From Lachnospiraceae bacterium (GTDB taxonomy: Bacteria > Bacillota > Clostridia > Lachnospirales > Lachnospiraceae): a stretch of DNA of 64,000 nt. Location of the stretch: assembly GCA_017618075.1 (NCBI GenBank), contig JAFZUY010000023.1, forward strand, positions 1 through 64,000, read 5' to 3'. The translations under genes and the position numbers were made by a program. Shown in pieces: positions 43,539-52,348 of this stretch; within the stretch, counting starts at the first letter, position 1, and the number at the start of each line of letters is the position of its first letter. Under the pieces are notes generated by a model. That model worked only from the letters and a program-made list of their open reading frames with translations, had not been told where the DNA came from and made no database searches.

Positions 43539-46469
43539 TTACAGTGTTACGTGGTCAAGATGCCAGATTTCATCGACATACTGCTTGATGGTTCTGTCGG
43601 ATGTGAACTTGCCTGAGCAAGCTACGTTCATCATTGCCATATAAGCCCATCTCTTCTTATCCATGTAAGCTTCTTCCACTCTCTTCTGTGCTGCGGCATA
43701 GGATTTGAAGTCTTTTAAGATAAAATATGTATCTGCCTTGCTGGTTGAAAGTGTGTTAAGAAGTGAGTTGTAAAGCGGTCTGAAGAGCTCTGTATCTTCG
43801 GAATATGTTCCGTTGATAAGCTGCATGAGAACCTTTCTTACGTCGGGATCGTTATTGAAAATTTCCATGGGATCGTAGCCACCGTAGTTTTCGAAACGAA
43901 TAACTTCGTCCGATGAAAGACCGAAGATAAATGCGTTGTCTTCACCTACTTCTTCAACGATTTCAACGTTTGCACCGTCCATTGTACCGATTGTTACGGC
44001 GCCGTTTAACATAAACTTCATGTTACCGGTTCCCGAAGCTTCCTTGGATGCAGTGGAAATCTGCTCGGAAACATCTGCTGCCGCAAAGATAATCTCTGCG
44101 TTCGATACTCTGTAGTTTTCTATAAATACAACCTTGATCTTACCGTCGATGGACTTGTCGTTGTTGATAACATCCGCTACGGAATTGATAAGTTTGATTG
44201 TAAGCTTGGCATTTCTGTAGCCTGCAGCTGCTTTTGCACCGAAGATGAATGTTCTGGGGAAGAATTCCATCTCGGGATGCTCTTTGATTTCATTGTAAAG
44301 ATACATGATATGAAGAATATTGAGTAACTGTCTCTTGTACTCATGAAGTCTCTTTACCTGAACGTCAAAGATTGATCTGGGATCTACGTCGATTCCATTA
44401 TGCTCTTTTATGTACTTTGCAAGTCTTACCTTGTTCTTGTACTTGATGTTCATGAACTCGGCCTGAGCTTTTTTATCCGAAGCATAAACCTTTAAGCCCT
44501 TAATCTTGGGAAGGTCTGTAATCCAGTCGTCTCCGACATGCTCGGTTACCCAGTCTGCGAGAAGGGGATTTCCGTGAAGAAGGAATCTTCTCTGGGTAAT
44601 ACCGTTGGTCTTGTTGTTGAATTTATTCGGGAACATCTCATAAAAGTCTTTTAATTCCTGATTTTTAAGGATTTCCGTATGAAGTCTGGCAACACCGTTT
44701 ACGGAGTAGCCCGCAACGATTGCAAGATGTGCCATTTTAACCTGACCGTCGTAAACAATTGCCATCTTGGCGATTTTATCCTTGTTGCCGGGATATTTTG
44801 CTTCGATTTCGGCAATAAATCTTCTGTTGATTTCTTCCACAATCTGATAGATTCTGGGAAGTAATCTTGAGAAGAGCTCGATGGGCCATTTTTCAAGTGC
44901 TTCCGCCATGATTGTGTGGTTGGTGTAAGCACATGTTCTGGTTGTAACTTTCCATGCCTCATCCCATGTAAGATAATACTCATCCATAAGTATTCTCATA
45001 AGTTCTGCGATAGCAACAGTGGGATGTGTATCGTTTAACTGGAAGGTAACCTTCTCATAAAACTTCTTGATGTCTTTGTGATTTCTCATGTATTTCGCAA
45101 CAGCTTCCTGAACCGATGCGGAAATAAAGAAATACTGCTGTTTAAGTCTTAGTTCCTTGCCTGCGTAGTGGTTGTCGTTAGGATAAAGTACTTCAACGAT
45201 GTTTCTTGCAAGGTTTTCCTGCTCAACGGCTTTCTGATAATCACCCTTGTCAAAAGAATCAAGTCTGAAGCAGTCAACAGGCTCTGCATCCCAGATACGA
45301 AGCGTATTTACGATGCCGTTGCCGTAACCTACAATCGGATGATCGTAAGGAACTGCCTTTACTGCCTGATAGCCTTCCTGATAGTAGTGATTTCTGCCCT
45401 TTTCGTCAGTTCTAACGGAAACATATCCGCCGAAACGAACTTCCTTGGTGTATTCGGGACGACGAAGCTCGAAAGGATTTCCGTTGTCAAGCCAGTTGTC
45501 GGGAACTTCTACCTGGAAACCGTCACGGATTTCCTGCTTGAACATACCGTATCTGTATCTGATACCGCAGCCGTAAGCTGAATATCCGAGTGTTGCAAGT
45601 GAATCAAGGAAACATGCTGCAAGACGTCCGAGACCACCGTTACCGAGTGCCGCATCGGGCTCCTGGTCTTCGATGACATTGATGTCAACACCGAGTTCTT
45701 CAAGTGCATCCTTAGCATCCTTGTAAGCCATTAAGTTAATCATGTTGTTGCCGAGTGCTCTTCCCATAAGGAATTCCATCGAGAGATAGTAAACCGTCTT
45801 GGGATCCGTCTCTTCGTAAGCTTCCTGGGTCTTCATCCAGTAATCGACAATCTGATCCTTGATTGCATAGGAAACGGCCTGGAATACCTGCTGAGGTGTG
45901 GCCTCTTCCATATTCTTTCTGTAAAGTGTTCTTACATTGTAAAGCACACTTCTCTTGAATAATTCTTTATCAAATGTAATTGTAGGCTTTTTAGCTCTCG
46001 GAGCTTTCTTAACGGGAGTTTTTGCCGTAGTTTTAGCTGTTGTCTTTGCTGCTGCCTTTTTAGCGGGAGCCTTTGCAGTTGTCTTTGCTGCTGTCTTTTT
46101 TGCAGTCGTCTTTGCTGCAGGCTTTGTTGCTGCTTTCTTTGTTGTGGTCTTTGCTGCTGTTTTAGCAGGTGCTTTCTTTGCAGGAGCTTTAGCTGCAGTC
46201 TTTGTAGCAGTCTTTGCAGTGCTCTTTGTGGGAGCTTTTGCTGCAGTCTTTGCTGCGGGTTTAGCTGCTGCCTTGGTTGTTGTTTTAGCTGCGGGCTTTG
46301 CTGCGGGTTTCTTTGCAGGAGCCTTTGCTGATTTTGTTTCTGTTTTTGCGGCTGCCTTCTTTACGGGTGCCTTAGCTGTAGTTTTTGCTGTTGTTTTAGT
46401 AGTAGTTTTCTTGTCGGTCGAGGTTTTTTTAGCAGTTGTCTTTACAGTTTCCTTTTTTGCTGCTGCCAT
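43539..46469 (-). CDS. glgP: Glycogen/maltodextrin phosphorylase with H1/AlgP-like N-terminal tail
   Basis: A 976-residue protein. Residues from about 163 on are a normal-length glycogen phosphorylase: DPKTVYYLSMEFLMGRALG, GNGGLGRLAACFLDSLATL, the C-terminal VIPAADVSEQ-like IIFAAADVSEQIS, and the PLP-lysine motif EASGTGNMKFMLNG. It releases glucose-1-phosphate from glycogen. The first 162 residues are entirely Lys, Ala, Thr and Pro repeats (KTTAKTTAKAPVKKAAAK style), like histone H1 or AlgP tails, and would be strongly positive and disordered. The ATG has GGAGGA 11 bases upstream and the frame runs unbroken from tail to enzyme, so the fusion is real in this sequence. The tail might bind nucleic acid, glycogen-associated anions or the cell envelope; its role is unknown. 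Confidence 0.95.
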   Translation of the reverse strand: MAAAKKETVKTTAKKTSTDKKTTTKTTAKTTAKAPVKKAAAKTETKSAKAPAKKPAAKPAAKTTTKAAAKPAAKTAAKAPTKSTAKTATKTAAKAPAKKAPAKTAAKTTTKKAATKPAAKTTAKKTAAKTTAKAPAKKAAAKTTAKTTAKTPVKKAPRAKKPTITFDKELFKRSVLYNVRTLYRKNMEEATPQQVFQAVSYAIKDQIVDYWMKTQEAYEETDPKTVYYLSMEFLMGRALGNNMINLMAYKDAKDALEELGVDINVIEDQEPDAALGNGGLGRLAACFLDSLATLGYSAYGCGIRYRYGMFKQEIRDGFQVEVPDNWLDNGNPFELRRPEYTKEVRFGGYVSVRTDEKGRNHYYQEGYQAVKAVPYDHPIVGYGNGIVNTLRIWDAEPVDCFRLDSFDKGDYQKAVEQENLARNIVEVLYPNDNHYAGKELRLKQQYFFISASVQEAVAKYMRNHKDIKKFYEKVTFQLNDTHPTVAIAELMRILMDEYYLTWDEAWKVTTRTCAYTNHTIMAEALEKWPIELFSRLLPRIYQIVEEINRRFIAEIEAKYPGNKDKIAKMAIVYDGQVKMAHLAIVAGYSVNGVARLHTEILKNQELKDFYEMFPNKFNNKTNGITQRRFLLHGNPLLADWVTEHVGDDWITDLPKIKGLKVYASDKKAQAEFMNIKYKNKVRLAKYIKEHNGIDVDPRSIFDVQVKRLHEYKRQLLNILHIMYLYNEIKEHPEMEFFPRTFIFGAKAAAGYRNAKLTIKLINSVADVINNDKSIDGKIKVVFIENYRVSNAEIIFAAADVSEQISTASKEASGTGNMKFMLNGAVTIGTMDGANVEIVEEVGEDNAFIFGLSSDEVIRFENYGGYDPMEIFNNDPDVRKVLMQLINGTYSEDTELFRPLYNSLLNTLSTSKADTYFILKDFKSYAAAQKRVEEAYMDKKRWAYMAMMNVACSGKFTSDRTIKQYVDEIWHLDHVTL

Positions 46470-46556
46470 ATGTTTTTCAGTCCTCCGTTTTATTTTAATC
46501 GAACATTTTATCCCAAATACATATCGTCCGATTTTAGCAATTATTTAACATGTTAA

Positions 46557-46757
46557 GGGACGGTTCTTTAAAGGCTTTCTTCGGGAGCCGACCGTATGAT
46601 GCACAAGCGGGTAATATAAATGCGTCGGTACTTAGTGAGACAAGCACAAAGTGCGAAGTCGAACTTAGTATCCGCTACGTATTTATCTTAGCGAGAGCGT
46701 GCCCGCGGTGTATCGTGCGGTCGGCTCCCGAAAGTACCCCCTAAAGGAACCGTCCCC
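46557..46757. mobile_element. MITE-like inverted-repeat element, about 200 bases
   Basis: The ends match in inverted orientation: GGGACGGTTCTTTAAAGG on the left and CTAAAGGAACCGTCCCC on the right. Further inside, TTCGGGAGCCGACCGTATGATGCAC on the left pairs with most of GTGTATCGTGCGGTCGGCTCCCGAA on the right, and ATAAATGCGT pairs with ACGTATTTAT closer to the middle. The whole element could fold into one long imperfect hairpin. It holds no convincing gene and fills the space between glgP and ileS. The GGGACGG edge recurs at 34415-34462. Non-autonomous transposable element or structured RNA are the two readings. Confidence 0.65.
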
Positions 46758-46769
46758 CCTTATACAATT

Positions 46770-49700
46770 TTAAATCTTTTCTACGCCGAGGAATACTTTC
46801 TCGCCGTTGATGTTCCATTCTTTTGCGGCGTCGTTCTTGGTACCGTAGAGTACTTCGTTGGCAAGAACCTTGTCGGCGATTGCTTTTTCGTTCTTCTTAA
46901 CGATATTTTCAATCTTGTCGTTGCCTTCTACGTATACTTTGATGCGATCCATTACTTCGAAGCCGGAATCCTTACGCATTGTCTGAAGCTTGGAAATGAT
47001 TTCGTTTACGCAACCCTCTTCAAGAAGTTCTTCTGTAAGGTTGGTATCGAGAACAACTGTTACGTAGTTGTCGGCCTCTGTTACATAGCCCTCTTTCTGA
47101 GTCATTTCGATGAGGAGATCTTCCTCTGCGAGTGAAATCTCTACTCCGCCGACTTCAAACTTGATTGCGCCGTCAGCCTTGAGTTCAGCCATTGCTTTGT
47201 TGCCGTCGACATTTGCAAGGTATTCTTTTATGCCGCCGAGCTGTTTGCCGTACTTGGGTCCGACTGTCTTAAGCTGGGGCTTGAAGTTGTATGTTGTAAG
47301 TTCGCTTACATCATCGGTGAAGGTTACTTCTTTTACGTTTAATTCATCCTCAATGATTTCTTTGTAGAACTCGTCGAGTGTGAAATCTGCTTTTACGAAC
47401 ATATTTGCGATGGGCTGTCTGTTCTTGATAGCTGATGCATTTCTGCAGGCACGACCCATAACTACTGTCTTAAGTACAGCGTCCATGTTCTTTTCAAGTT
47501 CTGTATCAATCATCTTCTCGTTAACTGTAGGGAAGTCGCAGAGATGAACGGAAATAGGAGCATCCTTGTCGATTGAGCAAACGAGGTTTCTGTAGATCTG
47601 CTCGCTCATAAAAGGAATCATAGGCGCTGCAGTCTTTGCAATCGTTACAAGTGCTGTGTAAAGAGTCATGTAAGCGTTGATCTTATCCTGCTCCATACCC
47701 TTTGCCCAGAAACGCTCTCTGCCGCGACGAACATACCAGTTACTCATCTCGTCCACAAAGTCGTCAAGTGCACGGCCTGCTTCGGGGATTCTGTAATTTT
47801 CAAGGTTGTTGTCTACTTCGCGGATTGTTGTATTAAGTCTTGATAAGAGCCACTTATCCATTACGGGAAGCAAGGCATAATCAAGTGTGTACTTTGTAGC
47901 ATCGAATTCATCGATGTTAGCGTAAAGTACGAAGAATGCATATGTGTTCCAGAGTGTTCCCATGAACTTTCTCTGACCTTCAACAACTGTTGCATCCGAG
48001 AACTTGTTGGGAAGCCAGGGTGCCGAGTTGGTGTAGAAATACCATCTGATGGCATCTGCGCCGTGCTTCTTAAGTGCTTCGAAAGGATCTACGGCGTTAC
48101 CCTTTGACTTACTCATCTTCTGTCCGTTCTCATCAAGCACGAGACCTAAAACGATAACGTTTTCATAAGGGCTCTTGTTGAAAAGAAGTGTGGACTCAGC
48201 CATAAGTGAGTGGAACCATCCTCTTGTCTGGTCGACAGCTTCTGAAATAAACTGTGCGGGGAACTGTGATTCGAAAAGTTCCTTGTTTTCAAAAGGATAG
48301 TGATGCTGTGCGAAAGGCATTGCACCGGAGTCAAACCAGCAGTCGATAACTTCGGGAACTCTGTGCATTTCCTTACCGCAGTCGGGACACTTAATGGTTA
48401 CTGTATCGATATACGGACGGTGAAGCTCGATGTTTTCAGCTTCAGCCAGACCGCTCTTTTCTTTTAATTCTGCTCTGCTTCCGATACATTCGAACTTGCC
48501 GCATTCGCACTCCCAGATATTAAGAGGAGTACCCCAGTAACGGTTTCTCGAGATTGCCCAGTCCTGAATGTTCTCAAGCCAGTTACCGAAACGTCCTTTA
48601 CCGATGGATTCGGGAATCCAGTTAACGGTATTGTTATTTCTGATAAGATCATCTCTTACTGCTGTTTCTTTTATGTACCATGATTCTCTTGCATAGTAGA
48701 TAAGCGGAGTATCGCATCTCCAGCAGTGAGGATATTCATGCTCGAACTTCGGAGCATCGTATAAAAGTTTTCTTGATGATAGTTCTTTGATAACTTCGGG
48801 GTCTGCGCTTACTGCGCCTCTTTCCATTTCAGCAGCGGTGGGCTTACATCTCATTCCGCCGAAAGGAGTTTCGGGAAGCATTACGCCCTTGTCGTCAACC
48901 ATCTGTACGAAAGGAAGGTCATAATTTCTTCCGACATTGGCATCGTCTTCACCGAAAGCAGGTGCGATATGAACGATACCGGTACCGTCTGACATTGTAA
49001 CGTAGTTGTCACATGTTACGAAGAAACCTTTTTTGTTCTGCTTGTCAGCTACTGCTTTTGCACATTCGTATAAGGGTTCGTATTCTTTGTACTCAAGATC
49101 CTTTCCGACATATTCTTCAAGGATTTCGTATGCTGCTTCGCCTTCTTTTGCAAGAGGTGAAAGAACGCTGTCCAAAAGCGCTTTTGCCATGTAATATGTA
49201 TTGCCGTCTGCTGCTTTTACCTTGCAGTAAGTATCCGAAGGGTTAACGCAGAGTGCAACGTTTGAAGGAAGTGTCCAGGGTGTGGTCGTCCATGCAAGGA
49301 AGAATGCATCTTCGTCTTTTACCTTGAAACGAACGATAGCTGAACGTTCCTTTAATGTCTTATAGCCCTGTGAAACCTCGGCAGTCGAAAGAGGGGTTCC
49401 GCAACGGGGACAGTAAGGCACGATCTTAAAGCCCTTGTAAAGAAGGCCCTTATTCCAGATTTCCTTAAGTGCCCACCACTCAGACTCAATATAATCGTCA
49501 TGATATGTAACATAGGGATCGTCCATGTCTGCCCAGAAACCAACTGTTCCCGAGAAGTCTTCCCACATGCCTTTGTATTTCCATACGGATTCCTTGCACT
49601 TGTCAATGAAGGGCTCCATACCGTATTCTTCAATCTGTTCCTTGCCGTTTAAGCCGAGAAGCTTTTCAACTTCGAGCTCTACGGGAAGTCCGTGGGTATC

Positions 49701-49955
49701 CCAGCCGGCCTTTCTCGGAACCATATAACCCTTCATGGTACGGTATCTGGGAATCATATCTTTTATGACTCTGGTAAGTACGTGACCGATGTGGGGTTTT
49801 CCGTTGGCAGTAGGCGGTCCGTCATAAAATGTATATGTCGGTCCTTCCTTTCTGTTTTCCATACTTTTTCTGAAAATGTCATTTTCTTTCCAGAAATTTT
49901 CGACTTCTTTTTCTCTCTGGACAAAATTTAAGTCAGTTTCGACTTTGTTGTACAT
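46770..49955 (-). CDS. ileS: Isoleucyl-tRNA synthetase
   Basis: A class I synthetase of about 1061 residues from the ATG at 49955 (AAAGGAG six bases upstream; an in-frame start eight codons earlier lacks a site). Signatures are HIGH as PHIGHV, KMSKS as QKMSKSKGN, the editing domain with WTTTPWTLPSN, FISEAVDQTRGWFH, and metal-type cysteine pairs CPRCGTP and CPDCGKE. The length and the DQTRGWF context fit the longer, eukaryote-like IleS form (type 2) rather than the 920-940-residue standard bacterial form; type 2 enzymes are known for reduced mupirocin sensitivity. It has a simple promoter and a short leader, so there is no T-box. Confidence 0.95.
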   Translation of the reverse strand: MYNKVETDLNFVQREKEVENFWKENDIFRKSMENRKEGPTYTFYDGPPTANGKPHIGHVLTRVIKDMIPRYRTMKGYMVPRKAGWDTHGLPVELEVEKLLGLNGKEQIEEYGMEPFIDKCKESVWKYKGMWEDFSGTVGFWADMDDPYVTYHDDYIESEWWALKEIWNKGLLYKGFKIVPYCPRCGTPLSTAEVSQGYKTLKERSAIVRFKVKDEDAFFLAWTTTPWTLPSNVALCVNPSDTYCKVKAADGNTYYMAKALLDSVLSPLAKEGEAAYEILEEYVGKDLEYKEYEPLYECAKAVADKQNKKGFFVTCDNYVTMSDGTGIVHIAPAFGEDDANVGRNYDLPFVQMVDDKGVMLPETPFGGMRCKPTAAEMERGAVSADPEVIKELSSRKLLYDAPKFEHEYPHCWRCDTPLIYYARESWYIKETAVRDDLIRNNNTVNWIPESIGKGRFGNWLENIQDWAISRNRYWGTPLNIWECECGKFECIGSRAELKEKSGLAEAENIELHRPYIDTVTIKCPDCGKEMHRVPEVIDCWFDSGAMPFAQHHYPFENKELFESQFPAQFISEAVDQTRGWFHSLMAESTLLFNKSPYENVIVLGLVLDENGQKMSKSKGNAVDPFEALKKHGADAIRWYFYTNSAPWLPNKFSDATVVEGQRKFMGTLWNTYAFFVLYANIDEFDATKYTLDYALLPVMDKWLLSRLNTTIREVDNNLENYRIPEAGRALDDFVDEMSNWYVRRGRERFWAKGMEQDKINAYMTLYTALVTIAKTAAPMIPFMSEQIYRNLVCSIDKDAPISVHLCDFPTVNEKMIDTELEKNMDAVLKTVVMGRACRNASAIKNRQPIANMFVKADFTLDEFYKEIIEDELNVKEVTFTDDVSELTTYNFKPQLKTVGPKYGKQLGGIKEYLANVDGNKAMAELKADGAIKFEVGGVEISLAEEDLLIEMTQKEGYVTEADNYVTVVLDTNLTEELLEEGCVNEIISKLQTMRKDSGFEVMDRIKVYVEGNDKIENIVKKNEKAIADKVLANEVLYGTKNDAAKEWNINGEKVFLGVEKI

Positions 49956-49992
49956 GGCAAACTCCTTTATTTTATGCAAAAATCAACTATTT

Positions 49993-50021
49993 ATTATATC
50001 ATTCAAGGTATTACATGTAAA
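49993..50021 (-). promoter_or_regulatory. Promoter of ileS
   Basis: TTTACA (50021-50016) and TATAAT (49998-49993) on the minus strand, 17 bases apart, with an extended TGA before the -10 box. The ileS start is 38 bases downstream, leaving about 30 bases of leader, too short for a T-box. Confidence 0.75.
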
Positions 50022-50201
50022 GATTCCGCTTTTTTGCAAATCGCACTTTTTTTAGGGTGTTTTTACGGTTTTACTGTCATTTATGCACATCACAGAGTTA
50101 TGTTTGTCTAACACCTTGATATTTTAAACGTTTTATAATACACTTATCATATATGTACGGCTAACATATGTTTTTTATATAATGGTAAGGAGGAAAAAAT
50201 A

Positions 50202-50372
50202 ATGGCTTACGTTATTGGTGATTCATGTGTAATGTGTGGCGCATGTGCAGCTCAGTGTCCTGCAGGTGCTATCGCAGAAGGCGACGGAAAGTATGAAATC
50301 AACGCTGACGCTTGCATCGAATGCGGCGGATGTGCTGACGGATGTCCCGCAGAAGCTATTACACAGGCTTAA
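50202..50372 (+). CDS. 2[4Fe-4S] ferredoxin
   Basis: A 56-residue clostridial-type ferredoxin with two CxxCxxCxxxCP motifs, CVMCGACAAQCP (9-20) and CIECGGCADGCP (38-49), each with the proline after the last cysteine. It carries low-potential electrons between pyruvate:ferredoxin oxidoreductase, hydrogenase and similar enzymes. It stands alone on the plus strand. The ATG follows AAGGAGG, and a TATAAT at 50134-50139 may be its -10 box, without a clear -35. It is followed 24 bases later by a bidirectional terminator. Confidence 0.95.
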   Translation: MAYVIGDSCVMCGACAAQCPAGAIAEGDGKYEINADACIECGGCADGCPAEAITQA

Positions 50373-50396
50373 TAGTTGTTTGAAATCATAAAAGAT

Positions 50397-50434
50397 AAGT
50401 GCCAGGCACCCTTTGGGAGCCAGGCACTTTTTTT
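50397..50434. terminator. Bidirectional terminator between ferredoxin and dnaB
   Basis: AAGTGCCAGGCACCC and GGGAGCCAGGCACTT pair with two mismatches around a short loop, followed by seven T on the plus strand. It sits between convergent genes. It has the same GTGCC-GGCACC core as the palindromes at 52311, 56665 and 60938. Confidence 0.8.
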
Positions 50435-50480
50435 ATAAAATGAAGGCAGCTCGTTAAACGAACTGCCTTTTTTATTGTCT

Positions 50481-51821
50481 TTATTCTGTTTCTTCTTTGA
50501 CAAGAGATCTGTCCATATCCCTGAACTGCGTGTATTTGGGAAGCCACATAAGATTGACGTCGCCGATGGGGCCGTTTCTTTGTTTTGCGATGATTATGGT
50601 CGCTTTGTTGGCCTCTTCGTTTTCGCTTCTTTCTCTGTCGATAAACATTACAACATCGGCATCCTGCTCGATGGCACCTGATTCACGAAGGTCTGAAAGC
50701 TGAGGTCTGTGATCGGACCTTTCCTCTGCCTTTCTGTTTAACTGCGAAAGCGCAAGGATGGGTACCGAGAGTTCTCTGGCGATAGCCTTTAAGGATCTTG
50801 AAATCTCCGATACTTCGTTCTGACGGGACTCTGCTTTTTTAGAACCGGACATTAACTGCAGGTAGTCGATGATAATCATATCAAGGCCCTGCTCCATCTG
50901 AAGCTTGCGGCATTTGGATCTTAATTCGGAAACTGTAATACCGGGCGTATCGTCGATAGCAAGTAAGGACTTGCCGACTGTCTCTGCACCTTCGATAAGT
51001 GCGGCCCACTCGTTATCCTGAAGGTTTCCTGTACGAAGCTTCTGTGAATCGACATGCGATTCCTGGGATAAAAGACGCTTAACCAGCTGTTCCTTGCTCA
51101 TTTCCAGCGAGAAAATCGCAACATGCTTTCTCTCGACTGCTGCCACGTGAAGCGCAATGTTTAAGGCAAGTGCCGTCTTACCCATTGAAGGACGTGCTGC
51201 AAGAAGAATTAAATCCGAAGGCTGGAAGCCTGTGGTCTTGTAATCAAGGTCCGTAAATCCCGAAGCGATACCTGTTACCGTTCCGTCGGTATTGTGAGCT
51301 TTTTCGATATTTTTTAGGGACTCCATTACTACCTTGCTGATAGGAGTGAAATCCTCCGTGTTTCTTTTTTGAACTATTTCGAATACGGTCTTTTCCGTGG
51401 TGTCTAAGATTTCTTCAAGATCACCTTTTCCGTATGCCTTTGAAACAATACCCTCTCCGGCTTTGATAAGACGTCTTCTGACTGCTTTTTCATACACGAT
51501 ATTGCAGTGATGTTTAAGTCCCATCGAAGTGGTTGCTACATCGACGAACGAATTGATTTTATCGTCCGAGAATGCTTCCTCGGGAAGGTTTGTTTCTCTT
51601 AATTTATCCTGCAACGTGACGGGATCAAGCGTTATTTTGTTGTTATACATCTGGAGCATGGTATCAAAAATAATGCCGTGTTCCCTTAAATAAAAATCAT
51701 CCCCTGTTATAATGTCGGAGGCATTGATAACGCCTTCCGGCTCTAAAAGGATGGATCCTAATATGCTTTTTTCGGCAACGAGATCTTTGGGCATCTCCTG
51801 CTTAACAATAGCTTCTTCCAT
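50481..51821 (-). CDS. dnaB: Replicative DNA helicase
   Basis: A 446-residue DnaB-type hexameric helicase. The N-terminal domain (AEKSILGSILLEPEGVI) and the RecA-like motor are clear: Walker A ARPSMGKTALALN, MIIIDYLQLMSG (Walker B), and LSQLNRKAEER. It unwinds DNA at the replication fork. Follows rplI by 24 bases and gdpP before that, the same gdpP-rplI-dnaB order found in many Firmicutes. ATG at 51821. Standard length. Confidence 0.97.
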   Translation of the reverse strand: MEEAIVKQEMPKDLVAEKSILGSILLEPEGVINASDIITGDDFYLREHGIIFDTMLQMYNNKITLDPVTLQDKLRETNLPEEAFSDDKINSFVDVATTSMGLKHHCNIVYEKAVRRRLIKAGEGIVSKAYGKGDLEEILDTTEKTVFEIVQKRNTEDFTPISKVVMESLKNIEKAHNTDGTVTGIASGFTDLDYKTTGFQPSDLILLAARPSMGKTALALNIALHVAAVERKHVAIFSLEMSKEQLVKRLLSQESHVDSQKLRTGNLQDNEWAALIEGAETVGKSLLAIDDTPGITVSELRSKCRKLQMEQGLDMIIIDYLQLMSGSKKAESRQNEVSEISRSLKAIARELSVPILALSQLNRKAEERSDHRPQLSDLRESGAIEQDADVVMFIDRERSENEEANKATIIIAKQRNGPIGDVNLMWLPKYTQFRDMDRSLVKEETE

Positions 51822-51845
51822 TTTGCTTCCCCAATATATTACGAA

Positions 51846-52292
51846 TTATTCAGAATCAACATTTACGCTTAAGTCAGCGCTTACCTGTGTGTGAAGTTTA
51901 ACCGTTACGGTGAAACTGCCGACACTTTTAATCGGATCTGCCACAACGATTTTCTTTTTGTCGATATCGAGGTTATGCTGCTTTTTTAATTCTGCTGCGA
52001 TTTCCTTTGCGGTGATCGAACCGAAAGTCTTTCCGCCTTCGCCAGTCTTAATCTTCATGTTGACTTTGATTTTCTCAAGTTTTTCAGCAAGCTCTTTTGC
52101 ATCGGCAAGCTGCTTTGCAGCAATCTTTTCCTGATTTGCTTTTTGAAGCTTTAAGTCGTTGGCGTTTGCCGCAGTTGCTTCCACTCCGAGTTTTTTGGGA
52201 AGAATGTAGTTTCTTGCGTATCCGTCGTTTATTTCAACCACATCGCCTTTTTTGCCATGCGGTTTTACGTCCTGTAATAAAATAACTTTCAT
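51846..52292 (-). CDS. rplI: Ribosomal protein L9
   Basis: A 148-residue L9 of the large ribosomal subunit: the N-terminal RNA-binding domain MKVILLQDVKPHGKKGDVVEI, then GYARNYILPKKLGVEATA, a long connecting helix, and a C-terminal domain with GGKTFGSITAKEIA. It lies between gdpP and dnaB in the usual order, with a palindrome in the 56-base gap after gdpP. AAAGGAA precedes the ATG. Acts at the base of the L1 stalk in translation. Confidence 0.97.
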   Translation of the reverse strand: MKVILLQDVKPHGKKGDVVEINDGYARNYILPKKLGVEATAANANDLKLQKANQEKIAAKQLADAKELAEKLEKIKVNMKIKTGEGGKTFGSITAKEIAAELKKQHNLDIDKKKIVVADPIKSVGSFTVTVKLHTQVSADLSVNVDSE

Positions 52293-52310
52293 GTCTGTTC
52301 CTTTCTTTTA

Positions 52311-52342
52311 GGAGCCGGGCACCCTTCGGGAGCCGGGCACCT
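52311..52342. repeat. Palindromic intergenic repeat
   Basis: GGAGCCGGGCACCC, TTC, GGGAGCCGGGCACC: two near-identical halves that can fold into a hairpin with three mismatches. It lies between gdpP and rplI. Same family as 50397, 56665 and 60938. Confidence 0.7.
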
Positions 52343-52348
52343 AAGCCT

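Noticed and set aside
45955-46548. Long plus-strand frame rich in Ala, Val and Phe opposite the glgP tail
   Set aside because: It is the reverse complement of the Lys/Ala-rich repeat, which gives a hydrophobic shadow. No ribosome binding site or promoter, and the minus-strand frame continues into an intact enzyme.
46550-46744. 64-codon plus-strand frame inside the inverted-repeat element
   Set aside because: The frame lies within a long palindrome, shows no family resemblance and has no good start signal; it is explained by the repeat.
50101-50140. Full sigma-A promoter for the ferredoxin gene
   Set aside because: TATAAT is present at 50134-50139, but the TTGATA upstream is only 12 bases away, too close for a normal spacer.
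49956-50201. T-box riboswitch before ileS
   Set aside because: The promoter is only about 38 bases before the start codon and no T-box sequence or terminator hairpin is seen.
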